From: Alphaproteobacteria bacterium
GTDB lineage: Bacteria > Pseudomonadota > Alphaproteobacteria > UBA11222
NCBI GenBank assembly: GCA_009693835.1
Contig: SHWM01000027.1
Coordinates: 1-32,670, forward strand
Reading direction: 5' to 3'
DNA: 32,670 bases
Below, one piece after another: positions 1-6,910 of the stretch. Under the pieces are notes generated by a model. That model had not been told where the DNA came from. It ran no database searches and saw nothing but the letters and a program-made list of their open reading frames with translations. A program made the translations under genes and the position numbers. The first letter of the stretch is position 1. Every line of letters starts with the position of its first letter.

Positions 1-1
1 A

Positions 2-1267
2 GTAGCACAGGCGCGCGACTTTCTCGCGGGTGGCGGTGCGGAAGTGCGGGCCGGGTTAACAGCGGCGATGGAACAGGCGTCGGACGCAATGGATTTTGAG
101 CGCGCGGCGACTTTTCGTGACCGCATCCGCGCCATGAGCGCCGTACAGGCGCACCAGGGCATCAATCCGCAGGGGTTGCTAGAAGCGGACGTATTTGCGG
201 CGCATCAGGACGGCGGACAAACCTGCATTCAGGTGTTCTTTTTCCGTGCCGGCCAGAATTGGGGCAACCGCGCCTATTTTCCGCGCGCCGATAAAACACT
301 CAGCGCCGAAGAAATACTGGGCCCGTTCATCGTGCAATTTTACGACAACAAGCCTGTGCCGAAGCTTGTGCTGCTGTCGCATGAAGCCGAAGGCTCGGCG
401 CTGATTGCCGAGGCGCTGTCTTTGCGTTCCGGCCATAAAATTGAGCTGGCCGTTCCCAGGCGCGGCGAAAAATATGAAATGGTGCAGCATGCGCTGAAAA
501 ACGCCAGCGAGGCGCTGCAGCGCCGGTTAGCCGAGTCCGCATCCCAGAACAATCTTCTTGAGGGGGTGGCGTCGGCCTTCAACCTTGCGGCCCCGCCCCG
601 CCGCATCGAGGTCTATGACAACAGCCATATTCAGGGAACCAACGCCGTGGGCGCGATGATTGTTGCCGGACCGCTGGGTTTTGAAAAAGGCCAGTATCGC
701 AAGTTCAATATCCGCAGTCAGGAACTCACCCCGGGTGATGATTTTGGCATGCTGCGCGAAGTCCTGGAACGGCGCTTTTCCCGGCTGCTGAAGGAAGGCC
801 CGCGCGAGGAAAATGGCCACTGGCCGGATCTGTTGCTGATTGACGGCGGCGCGGGTCAACTTTCCACAGCCGTTGAGGTGCTCCGGCAACTGGAGATCAC
901 CACCGTGCCACTGGTGGCGATTTCCAAGGGCCCGGACCGCAATGCCGGGCGCGAACAGTTTCATGTGCCCGGCCAGCCGGTGCGCAGCCTGGAGCCGCGC
1001 GATCCGATACTGTATTTTCTGCAGCGGCTGCGCGACGAGGCGCATCGCTTCGCGATTGGCGCGCACAGGGACAGCCGTTCCCGTTCGGCCACATCCTCCC
1101 CGCTGGACGAACTGGCGGGCATTGGCCCGCGCCGCAAACGCGCGCTGCTCAATCATTTTGGATCGGCGCGCGCCGTGTCCAGGGCGGGGCTGAGCGACCT
1201 TGAGGCGGTGGCGGGCATCAGCACCGCCATGGCCAAACAGATTTATGCGCATTTTCACGATGGATAG
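2..1267 (+). CDS. uvrC: UvrABC system protein C, 5' end outside the window
   Basis: This is the C-terminal part of UvrC, the nuclease subunit of nucleotide excision repair that cuts on both sides of a lesion after UvrB loading. The frame is open from base 2, so the gene starts upstream of the window and the GIY-YIG N-terminal nuclease domain is not visible. Near the left end is the UVR motif that contacts UvrB ([20 protein letters not shown]). The RNase H-like second nuclease domain follows, including YDNSHIQG and [12 protein letters not shown] tandem helix-hairpin-helix DNA-binding tail closes the protein ([17 protein letters not shown] and the segment after it). The stop is TAG at 1265-1267. 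The gene precedes pgsA by 56 bases on the same strand, an order common in proteobacteria. Identification is secure; only the true start is unknown. Confidence 0.96.
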   Translation, partial: VAQARDFLAGGGAEVRAGLTAAMEQASDAMDFERAATFRDRIRAMSAVQAHQGINPQGLLEADVFAAHQDGGQTCIQVFFFRAGQNWGNRAYFPRADKTLSAEEILGPFIVQFYDNKPVPKLVLLSHEAEGSALIAEALSLRSGHKIELAVPRRGEKYEMVQHALKNASEALQRRLAESASQNNLLEGVASAFNLAAPPRRIEVYDNSHIQGTNAVGAMIVAGPLGFEKGQYRKFNIRSQELTPGDDFGMLREVLERRFSRLLKEGPREENGHWPDLLLIDGGAGQLSTAVEVLRQLEITTVPLVAISKGPDRNAGREQFHVPGQPVRSLEPRDPILYFLQRLRDEAHRFAIGAHRDSRSRSATSSPLDELAGIGPRRKRALLNHFGSARAVSRAGLSDLEAVAGISTAMAKQIYAHFHDG

Positions 1268-1323
1268 GCGCATCGCCCCAGTCTGTGTATGATGTCTGAA
1301 TTGAAACCCTCAGGATTCGGCCC

Positions 1324-1902
1324 ATGCCGCGCAATCTGCCCAACAGCCTGACCTATGGCAGGATCGCGCTGATACCGCTTCTGGTGATGACATTTTATTT
1401 TCCGGGCGATGCAGCCGACTGGCTGGCGCTGGGAATTTTCGTGACGGCAGGGGTGACGGATTTTCTGGACGGCTATCTTGCCCGTTCCATGCGCCAGCAG
1501 TCCAAACTGGGCGCCATGCTCGACCCGATCGCCGACAAGCTTCTGGTCGGCGCCGCGATTGTAATGCTGGTCTTTTCCAGGCGCATAGACGGGCTGACGG
1601 TGCTGCCGGCGGTGATTATCCTCTGCCGGGAATTTCTGGTGTCGGGCCTGCGCGAGTTTCTGGCGGGGCTAAAAGTCAGCGTCCCGGTTTCCAGACTGGC
1701 CAAATGGAAAACCGCCGGCCAGATGCTGGCGCTGGGCTTTCTGCTGGCCGGAACGGCCGGCGACAAGGCCGTGCCGATGAACCATGAAATCGGAATCTTC
1801 GGACTGTGGATTGCCGCGATCCTGACGCTTTATACCGGCTATGATTATCTGCGCGCCGGGTTGCGGCACGCCAATGATACAGGCGGGGATATAACGGCAT
1901 GA
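1324..1902 (+). CDS. pgsA: CDP-diacylglycerol--glycerol-3-phosphate 3-phosphatidyltransferase
   Basis: PgsA makes phosphatidylglycerophosphate from CDP-diacylglycerol and glycerol-3-phosphate, the committed step to phosphatidylglycerol and cardiolipin in the inner membrane. The 192-residue product has the CDP-alcohol phosphotransferase signature at residues 46-71: D46, D49-G50, A53-R54, G63, D67 and D71 follow the family spacing D-x2-DG-x2-AR-x8-G-x3-D-x3-D. Several hydrophobic stretches fit a multi-pass membrane enzyme (around 12-28, 33-46, 74-85, 91-110 and 133-145). The N-terminus (MPRNLPNSLTYGRI) matches the usual short cytosolic start. The next gene, moaD, overlaps its 3' end by four bases (ATGA type), so pgsA, moaD and moaE are probably co-transcribed. 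Confidence 0.96.
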   Translation: MPRNLPNSLTYGRIALIPLLVMTFYFPGDAADWLALGIFVTAGVTDFLDGYLARSMRQQSKLGAMLDPIADKLLVGAAIVMLVFSRRIDGLTVLPAVIILCREFLVSGLREFLAGLKVSVPVSRLAKWKTAGQMLALGFLLAGTAGDKAVPMNHEIGIFGLWIAAILTLYTGYDYLRAGLRHANDTGGDITA

Positions 1903-2180
1903 AGCTTCTATATTTCGCCTGGGTGCGCCAGCGCACCGGCATAGCGGAAGAGGACGCGACGCCACCTGATAGCGTCAAGACGGTGCTTGATCTGGTCGAA
2001 TGGCTGCGCGGGCGGGGGCCGGGTTATGCCGCGGCTTTCGGGGATCTGAAAGCATTGCGCGCCGCCGTGAACCAGGAACATGCCGCCTTTGACGCGCCCA
2101 TCCGGCAGGAAGACGAAGTGGCCTTCTTTCCGCCGGTGACCGGCGGCGGAGTAGCGCCAGTGGACCGGAGGCCCGAATGA
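1899..2180 (+). CDS. moaD: Molybdopterin synthase sulfur carrier subunit, with a tail after the GG
   Basis: MoaD is the ubiquitin-fold subunit whose C-terminal glycine is converted to a thiocarboxylate that donates sulfur to precursor Z in MoaE. The 93-residue product shows the family's N-terminal strand (KLLYFAWVRQRTG) and the C-terminal FFPPVTGG motif at residues 77-83. In characterised MoaD proteins that Gly-Gly is the very end of the chain. Here ten more residues follow (GVAPVDRRPE) before the stop. The stop overlaps the moaE start as ATGA (2177-2180), so this reading frame is coupled to moaE, which argues that the extended frame is natural. Removing a single G in the run near 2147-2152 would instead give a TAG one codon after the Gly-Gly, so a sequencing indel is possible. 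The start overlaps the end of pgsA. Confidence 0.92.
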   Translation: MKLLYFAWVRQRTGIAEEDATPPDSVKTVLDLVEWLRGRGPGYAAAFGDLKALRAAVNQEHAAFDAPIRQEDEVAFFPPVTGGGVAPVDRRPE

Positions 2181-2629
2181 TCAAGGTGCAGGAGCAGGAT
2201 TTTAATCTGGCGGCCGAGATCGCCGCGCTGACCAGAGGCAGAACCGATATTGGCGGGGTCGTCAGTTTTATCGGACTGGTCCGCGACGTGTCGGATGGCG
2301 CAAAGGTCGCCGCGATGACCTTGGAGCATTATCCCGGTATGACGGAGAAACAATTATCGGCGATCGAGCGTGACGCCGGCGCGCGCTGGCCGCTGAGCGC
2401 ATCACTGATCATTCACCGCTACGGGCGGCTGTTGCCGGGCGAACAGATCATGGCGGTGGTGACCGCCTCGGCGCACCGGCAGGCGGCGTTCGAGGCCGCA
2501 GAGTTCCTGGTCGACTGGCTGAAAACCAAAGCCCCGTTCTGGAAACTCGAAAGCGACGGCGGCGCGGAAAGCTGGGTCGCCGCCCGCGACAGCGACGACG
2601 AAGCCGCCGGACGCTGGGAAAAGGGGTGA
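2177..2629 (+). CDS. moaE: Molybdopterin synthase catalytic subunit
   Basis: MoaE converts precursor Z (cyclic pyranopterin monophosphate) to molybdopterin using sulfur carried by MoaD; the active enzyme is a MoaD2-MoaE2 heterotetramer in the cytoplasm. The 150-residue protein has the family core: GGVVSFIGLVRD (26-37), LEHYPGM (49-55), IIHRYGRLLPGE (78-89), ASAHR (97-101) and LKTKAPFWK (115-123). K116 and K123 correspond to the two active-site lysines of the E. coli enzyme. The start codon overlaps the moaD stop (ATGA), consistent with translational coupling of the two partners. A charged tail of about 25 residues follows the core, as in many homologues. The next feature downstream is the restriction-modification island, so this operon probably ends here. 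Confidence 0.96.
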   Translation: MIKVQEQDFNLAAEIAALTRGRTDIGGVVSFIGLVRDVSDGAKVAAMTLEHYPGMTEKQLSAIERDAGARWPLSASLIIHRYGRLLPGEQIMAVVTASAHRQAAFEAAEFLVDWLKTKAPFWKLESDGGAESWVAARDSDDEAAGRWEKG

Positions 2630-2756
2630 GCAGAACATGAAATTTCGAATCCGGTCTATCCACTGGACAATGGCAATAAAACCATTACAACCGAATAGAA
2701 CAAAATGAGTACATTAAGGATTGACGCTAACCGGGCGCCGTGCCAATCATACGACC

Positions 2757-3657
2757 ATGTTTGGTTTTTATGAGTTTTTTGCCGGCGGTGGCATGGCCCG
2801 GATGGGGCTTGGGCCCGCTTGGCAAAGAGGGACGCGCACCCCGGATTATTACCATCGAAAATGTCTGCGGAACGCTTACCTCACATGGAGGCAAGGATTT
2901 TGCCGCAATCTGTACGTCGTTTGAGAAGTCCGGCTCTCGCTGCTGCGCCGTTATTATTGATGCTGCGCTATTCGTGCCTCAGTCCCGCCCGCGTTTGTTT
3001 ATCATTGCGGTGCGCAATGACGTCGACCTGCCGCCGGACCTGATTGGCCATGGCCCATCTCCCCTGTGGCACACCAATGCGCTTGGAAAGGCGTATGGAG
3101 AATTGCCGCCCCCAACAAAGAAAAACTGGATATGGTGGACTATGCCGACGCCACAGACGCGAAATACCTGTTTCGAGGATATTATCGAAGAGCGGCCTTC
3201 AGGCGTACACTGGCATAGCACTGATGAAACGCAGCAATTACTTGCCATGATGAGTCCTGCGAACATTGCAAAGCTTGAGAAGGCGAAAGTGGCTAATGGC
3301 CGCGTTATGGGAACCATATACAAACGCACGCGGCCTGATGAAAACGGGCGTAAGGTGCAGCGCGCGGAAGTCAGATTTGATAATATTGCTGGCTGCCTGC
3401 GGACGCCCGGCGGCGGGTCCAGCCGACAACTTATTATAGTTATAAAGGGAAACGCCGTAAAATCGCGCTTGATATCAAGCCGTGAAACAGCCCGCCTCAT
3501 GGGACTTCCGGACGAATACGAACTGCCTACGAATTATAACGAGGCGTATCATCTGACAGGCGACGGCGTTGTCGTGCCTGTGGTGCGGCATCTGGCAGAG
3601 CATATTTTTGAGCCTATATTGTTGCCTCGATCCAACCGTTTACGGAGCGCCGCATGA
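2757..3657 (+). pseudogene. C5-cytosine DNA methyltransferase with internal deletion and frameshift
   Basis: This is the remnant of a C5-cytosine methyltransferase. The N-terminus, starting ATG at 2757, carries motif I (FYEFFAGGGMARMGLGPAW) in one frame. From about 2821 a different frame continues with motif VI (ENVCGTL), motif VIII (QSRPRLFIIAV), a target-recognition region, motif IX (SSRETARLMGLPDEY) and motif X (TGDGVVVPVVRHLAEH). Motifs II to V are missing, including motif IV with the Pro-Cys whose cysteine attacks cytosine, and the two halves are out of frame. The junction lies in TTGGCAA (2819-2825), which fits a deletion between short direct repeats. The stop at 3655-3657 is followed one base later by the start of the GIY-YIG gene. 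The C-terminal half remains open for some 280 codons, so decay looks recent. An intact frame could still be translated from an internal or read-through start, but it could not methylate. Confidence 0.85.
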
Positions 3658-3658
3658 C

Positions 3659-4228
3659 ATGGCAAATGGGTTCGCATTTATGAGAAAGGCCGTAAGAACA
3701 CTGACATCGCAGATAGGCGTATACGCGCTCTGCGATCTAGACAACGTTCCCGTCTACGTTGGACAGTCAAGTGATGGGATCAGACAACGCGTTCAACGTC
3801 ATCTCACTTCCGCCCGCTCAGACGTAATTGCAAATCGGCAAATCGATGTTTGGGAAATTGCTTTCGTTTGGGAATATCCAGTGATGGATAAGGCCGAAAT
3901 GAACCAGCTTGAGGCAGCGCTTTTTCATCACTTCAATCCACGTTCACGCCCGATGAATGGCACAATTCCATTACAATTAGTTTCAGCAGCGCACGTTCCC
4001 GAACCATCGAGAATAATACAGGTTATGAGCGATGAAGAGATTACTGAAAAAATGACCATAGACCTCCGTTTGCCGCGTCAAGCGGACCACTACGCGCAAA
4101 TCGTCGGTCATTTTCTCGTCGTTAAAAATTCCAACCAGATAGCTGCCGCAATGGATGCGCATTTTTCTCGGTTGTCGAAATACCACTCCGTAATGCTGGG
4201 ACTGGGCTCAGATGAGGAAGGTGAATGA
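3659..4228 (+). CDS. GIY-YIG nuclease, putative restriction endonuclease of the decayed R-M system
   Basis: A GIY-YIG family nuclease of 189 residues. The catalytic core occupies residues 20-100: GVYAL (Y22), VYVGQSSDG (Y33), IRQRVQRHL with R44, R47 and H48, LEAALFHH with E85, and PMN with N100. These match the tyrosine, arginine/histidine, glutamate and asparagine pattern of GIY-YIG restriction enzymes such as Eco29kI, so the active site appears intact. The second half (about 110-189) is less conserved and is probably the specificity or dimerisation region. ATG at 3659 was chosen because it follows the methyltransferase stop by one base. An upstream in-frame ATG at 3569 would overlap the methyltransferase by 89 bases and adds a segment unlike the family. 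The vsr start overlaps its stop as ATGA. Its role as the cognate restriction enzyme is inferred from position and fold. Confidence 0.82.
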   Translation: MANGFAFMRKAVRTLTSQIGVYALCDLDNVPVYVGQSSDGIRQRVQRHLTSARSDVIANRQIDVWEIAFVWEYPVMDKAEMNQLEAALFHHFNPRSRPMNGTIPLQLVSAAHVPEPSRIIQVMSDEEITEKMTIDLRLPRQADHYAQIVGHFLVVKNSNQIAAAMDAHFSRLSKYHSVMLGLGSDEEGE

Positions 4229-4620
4229 CTGATCTGGTGCGGCGCCGCACCATGCAGGCGGTGAAAAGCAAAGACACCTCACCGGAAATGACGGTGCGGC
4301 GAATAACCCACGCGATGGGCTATCGCTGCCGTCTGCACCGCAAGGGCCTTCCTGGCAAACCCGATCTGGTTTTCCCATCCAGACGCAAGATCACCTTTGT
4401 AAATGGTTGTTTCTGGCACGGCCATGAGTGCCGCCGGGGCGCACGAACGCCAAAAGAAAATCGCGATTACTGGTTGATAAAAATCGCCCGTAACAAAACC
4501 AGAGACGCCTTGACGCGCGCGACGCTATTGGAAGCCGGGTGGGGTGTTTTGACGATCTGGGAATGCGAGATCAGGGAACCCTCTGTCATTCAAAAGATAA
4601 TCTCAGGATTCCTTAGATAA
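4225..4620 (+). CDS. vsr: Very short patch repair endonuclease
   Basis: Vsr nicks 5' of the T in T:G mismatches that arise when 5-methylcytosine deaminates, and so accompanies C5-cytosine methyltransferases. The 131-residue product is full length for the family. It shows KSKDTSPE (14-21), GKPDLVF with D47 as the equivalent of the catalytic aspartate, NGCFWHGHEC (60-69) with H65 and H67 in the Zn and catalytic region, WLIKIARN (83-90) and WECEI (112-116). All key positions are present. The start overlaps the GIY-YIG gene by four bases (ATGA), so the two are one transcript. With the partner methyltransferase disabled, this enzyme has no obvious local source of methylcytosine. The last codons fall inside a 20-base tandem duplication. 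Confidence 0.95.
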   Translation: MTDLVRRRTMQAVKSKDTSPEMTVRRITHAMGYRCRLHRKGLPGKPDLVFPSRRKITFVNGCFWHGHECRRGARTPKENRDYWLIKIARNKTRDALTRATLLEAGWGVLTIWECEIREPSVIQKIISGFLR

Positions 4621-4635
4621 TCTCAGAATTCCTTG
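4596..4635 (+). repeat. Tandem 20-base direct repeat at the end of vsr
   Basis: Two adjacent 20-base copies (4596-4615 and 4616-4635) differ at two positions; the first reads GATAATCTCAGGATTCCTTA. The first copy encodes the last codons of Vsr and the stop codon lies at the start of the second. It marks the right edge of the restriction-modification island against ilvE and may be a replication-slippage duplication or an insertion scar. Confidence 0.85.
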
Positions 4636-4644
4636 ATCTCCCGC

Positions 4645-5529
4645 CTATTTCGACCGGATCAGTTTGTCGTAATCGCCCATCAGGGTTTGCGTGATCTGGC
4701 CGGGGGTGAATTTGTGCGGGCCGATTTCCGACACGGGCGTCACCTCGGCCGCCGTCCCGGTGATGAAGCACTGCTCAAATCCGCTCATTTCATCCGGCTG
4801 GATGGCGCGCTCGATAATGTCGATCTGGCGCTTTTTCGCCAGGCCAATCACGCTCCCGCGGGTGATGCCATCGAGAAAGCAGTCCGGCTTCGGCGTATGC
4901 AGCTTGCCGTCCTTCACGAAGAAGATATTCGCCCCAGTCGCTTCGGCCACCAGCCCGCGATAATCATACATCAGCGCATCGGCGTAGCCTTTGGCTTCCG
5001 CCTCGTGTTTTGACAGCGTGCAGATCATATACAGCCCCGCCGCCTTGGAAAAACACGGTATGGTCTCGGGCGACGGGCGCCGCCAGCGCGAAATGTCCAT
5101 GCGGATGCCGCGCGCGCGTTCGGCCGGGTCAAAATAGGATGGCCATTCCCACACGGCGATGGCCACATTGATCCGCGCCGCCTGCGCGGACACGCCCATC
5201 ATTTCGCTGCCGCGCCAGGCAATGGGGCGCACATAGGCGTCGGTAAAGCCTTGCGCGCTGACCGTTTCGATGCAGGCGGCGTTGATCTGATCTGGCGTAT
5301 AGGGAATTTCAAAGCCCAGATATTCCGCCGATCTGAACAGACGCTCGGTATGTTCTTTCAGTCTGAAAATCGTCCCGCTATACACCCGCTCGCCTTCAAA
5401 CACGCTATCAGCGTAATGCAGCGCATGCGTCAGCACATGAATGCGCGCATCACGCCACGGCACCAGCTTGCCATTGAACCAGATCACACCGTCACGATCA
5501 TCAAAGGGAGCAGTCGCAGCCATCGTCAT
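4645..5529 (-). CDS. ilvE: Branched-chain amino acid aminotransferase
   Basis: IlvE is a fold-type IV PLP enzyme that performs the last transamination in leucine, isoleucine and valine synthesis and the first step of their breakdown. The 294-residue product begins with the family pattern IWFNGKLVPWRDARIHVLTH, followed by HYADSVFEGERVY. The PLP lysine is K162 in FSKAAGLY, the counterpart of AKAGGNY in E. coli IlvE. The cofactor-binding region continues with LVAEATGANIFFV and the C-terminal FITGTAAEVTPV. The ATG at 5529 has a second ATG two codons in; neither has a strong Shine-Dalgarno sequence. It is divergent from the MarR-type gene, with 163 bases between them, and lies convergent to the restriction-modification island. 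Confidence 0.93.
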   Translation of the reverse strand: MTMAATAPFDDRDGVIWFNGKLVPWRDARIHVLTHALHYADSVFEGERVYSGTIFRLKEHTERLFRSAEYLGFEIPYTPDQINAACIETVSAQGFTDAYVRPIAWRGSEMMGVSAQAARINVAIAVWEWPSYFDPAERARGIRMDISRWRRPSPETIPCFSKAAGLYMICTLSKHEAEAKGYADALMYDYRGLVAEATGANIFFVKDGKLHTPKPDCFLDGITRGSVIGLAKKRQIDIIERAIQPDEMSGFEQCFITGTAAEVTPVSEIGPHKFTPGQITQTLMGDYDKLIRSK

Positions 5530-5654
5530 ATTTCCGCTATTTGGAGGATTAGTGTAAGTTAGCGTCCGAACCAGTCGTGGTAAAAGCAGCTAGTACCCAG
5601 AATGGGGTTAAAACAAGTGATTTTCAGGCGTAGCGAACGATTATTTCGTAAAAC

Positions 5655-5682
5655 CATGCTTATTTGTAACAAACTTTGCATG
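5655..5682. promoter_or_regulatory. Imperfect dyad upstream of the MarR-type gene
   Basis: CATGC at 5655-5659 and GCATG at 5678-5682 flank TTTGTAACAAA (5663-5673), itself a 5-1-5 inverted repeat. The centre lies about 25 bases before the marR start, in an A/T-rich part of the ilvE-marR divergent region. Placement suggests an operator for the neighbouring regulator or for a promoter serving it. No clear -35/-10 pair was assigned. Confidence 0.4.
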
Positions 5683-5684
5683 AT

Positions 5685-5703
5685 ATGTCAATATGACTGA
5701 CAT
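5685..5703. promoter_or_regulatory. ATGTCA-N7-TGACAT inverted repeat over the marR start codon
   Basis: The arms ATGTCA (5685-5690) and TGACAT (5698-5703) are perfect reverse complements separated by seven bases. The spacer contains the ATG of the MarR-type gene (5693-5695). A dyad of this size is usual for MarR dimers, so autoregulation by binding over the start is a reasonable inference. It could equally form a weak hairpin in the mRNA. Confidence 0.45.
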
Positions 5704-6199
5704 AAATATTTTAACTGCCGAATTGCCACCTCCGGCCTCCGGGGAACAGGACAGAATTCGCCAGGCCATAGAGCTGCTGTTTTTCGCCTACCGGGACTTT
5801 ACGAGCGATCCCGACCTTATCCTGGCGCGTTCTGGCTATGGCCGGGCGCATCACCGGATAATGCATTTTGTCGGCGCCTATCCCGGCATAAATGTGGCGC
5901 AGCTTCTGGCCATTCTGAACATCACCAAACAGAGCCTTGGACGGGTTCTGAAACAACTCCTCCGGCAAGGCTTTGTCGAGCAGCGTCCCGGCAAACGCGA
6001 TCGCCGCCAGCGCTTGCTGTTCCTCACCGATAAAGGGCGGGAATTTGAGCAGCGGCTGTCGGCGCCGCAACAAGTGCGGGTGCGGCGTGCATTCGCCACT
6101 GCCGGGCCGGAGGCGGTGGCGGGTTATCTGCGCGTGCTTGAAAATCTGATCAATGAATCAGAGCGTAAATTCATTCTTGACGCCATCAAGCGCGGATAA
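5693..6199 (+). CDS. MarR family transcriptional regulator (PetP-like position)
   Basis: A 168-residue winged-helix regulator. The fold is visible as an N-terminal dimerisation helix region (about 20-45), the DNA-binding helices in GINVAQLLAILNITKQSLGRVLKQLLRQGFVEQ (about 65-97), the wing with PGKRDRRQRLLFLTDKG (about 98-115), and C-terminal helices. The D-x-R-x-R wing typical of MarR appears as RDRRQRLLFLT. It is followed nine bases later by an OmpR-type response regulator and then a kinase. MarR next to an OmpR-type regulator near ilvE resembles the PetP-PetR arrangement of Rhodobacter-type alphaproteobacteria, but the function cannot be fixed from sequence. Two inverted repeats lie at its start. 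The ATG at 5693 was chosen because the protein begins cleanly there and the preceding region looks non-coding. Confidence 0.88.
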   Translation: MTDINILTAELPPPASGEQDRIRQAIELLFFAYRDFTSDPDLILARSGYGRAHHRIMHFVGAYPGINVAQLLAILNITKQSLGRVLKQLLRQGFVEQRPGKRDRRQRLLFLTDKGREFEQRLSAPQQVRVRRAFATAGPEAVAGYLRVLENLINESERKFILDAIKRG

Positions 6200-6208
6200 G
6201 CGTGCGTG

Positions 6209-6910
6209 ATGGAGCGTAACGCACATATCGAAGCCGACATCCCCCATATTCTTATCGTCGATGATGACACCCGCTTGCGCAAATTGCTGCAGAAATTTCT
6301 GGTGGAGCATGGCTACCGGGTCACTCTTGCGGCCAGCGCCGCCGAGGCGCGCGCCCGCATGACCGGTCTGGCCTTCGATCTGACGGTGCTGGATGTCATG
6401 ATGCCGGGCGAAAGCGGCCTGACCCTGATGGAATATTTGCGTTCCCATACCGAAATGCCGGTGCTGCTTTTGTCTGCCCGGTCAGAGACCACGGCGCGCA
6501 TCGCCGGGCTCGAAGCGGGAGCCGACGACTATCTGGGCAAGCCATTTGAACCCAAGGAATTGTTACTCCGTATCCGGGCCCTGCTCCGCCGCGCAGCGGC
6601 CGGACCTGAGCTAACGCCGCGCACCGTTCGCCTGGGCGGATGGGAGGCCAATCTGGAGCGCGGCGATCTGCGCAAGGGAGATATGCTGATCAGGCTGGCG
6701 CCCGGTGAACTTGGTCTGTTGCGCCTCCTGGCAGCCCAGCCCGGCGTGCCTGTCAGCAGAATTAAACTTTCCGAACAGGCTGGCAATGCGCAGGAGCGCA
6801 CAGTCGATGTGCAGATCACGCGCCTGCGGCGTAAATTTGAACCCGATCCGCGGGCACCCCGGCATCTGCAGACGGTGCGCGGTCAAGGCTATGTGCTTTG
6901 GCCGGATTAA
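6209..6910 (+). CDS. OmpR/PhoB-type two-component response regulator (PetR-like)
   Basis: A 233-residue response regulator with an N-terminal receiver and a C-terminal winged helix. In the receiver, the acidic pair lies in LIVDDD (residues 15-20), the phosphoacceptor is D62 in VLDVMMPG, the switch residue is S89 in LLLSAR, and the lysine is K111 in LGKPF. The effector domain (about 130-230) ends with the trans_reg_C pattern ERTVDVQITRLRRKFEPD and VRGQGYVLW. ATG at 6209 was used; the adjacent in-frame GTG at 6206 would add one residue. The histidine kinase overlaps its 3' end, so the pair is almost certainly cognate. The distal position after the MarR gene suggests one operon. Confidence 0.93.
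   Translation: MERNAHIEADIPHILIVDDDTRLRKLLQKFLVEHGYRVTLAASAAEARARMTGLAFDLTVLDVMMPGESGLTLMEYLRSHTEMPVLLLSARSETTARIAGLEAGADDYLGKPFEPKELLLRIRALLRRAAAGPELTPRTVRLGGWEANLERGDLRKGDMLIRLAPGELGLLRLLAAQPGVPVSRIKLSEQAGNAQERTVDVQITRLRRKFEPDPRAPRHLQTVRGQGYVLWPD

Noticed and set aside
527..1273. 248-codon open frame antisense to uvrC
   Set aside because: It lies wholly opposite a well-conserved gene; the composition is typical of the antisense of GC-rich coding sequence and no family motif is seen.
3569..3658. Earlier in-frame start of the GIY-YIG gene
   Set aside because: It overlaps the methyltransferase C-terminal motif X region; the ATG just after that gene's stop gives a family-like N-terminus.
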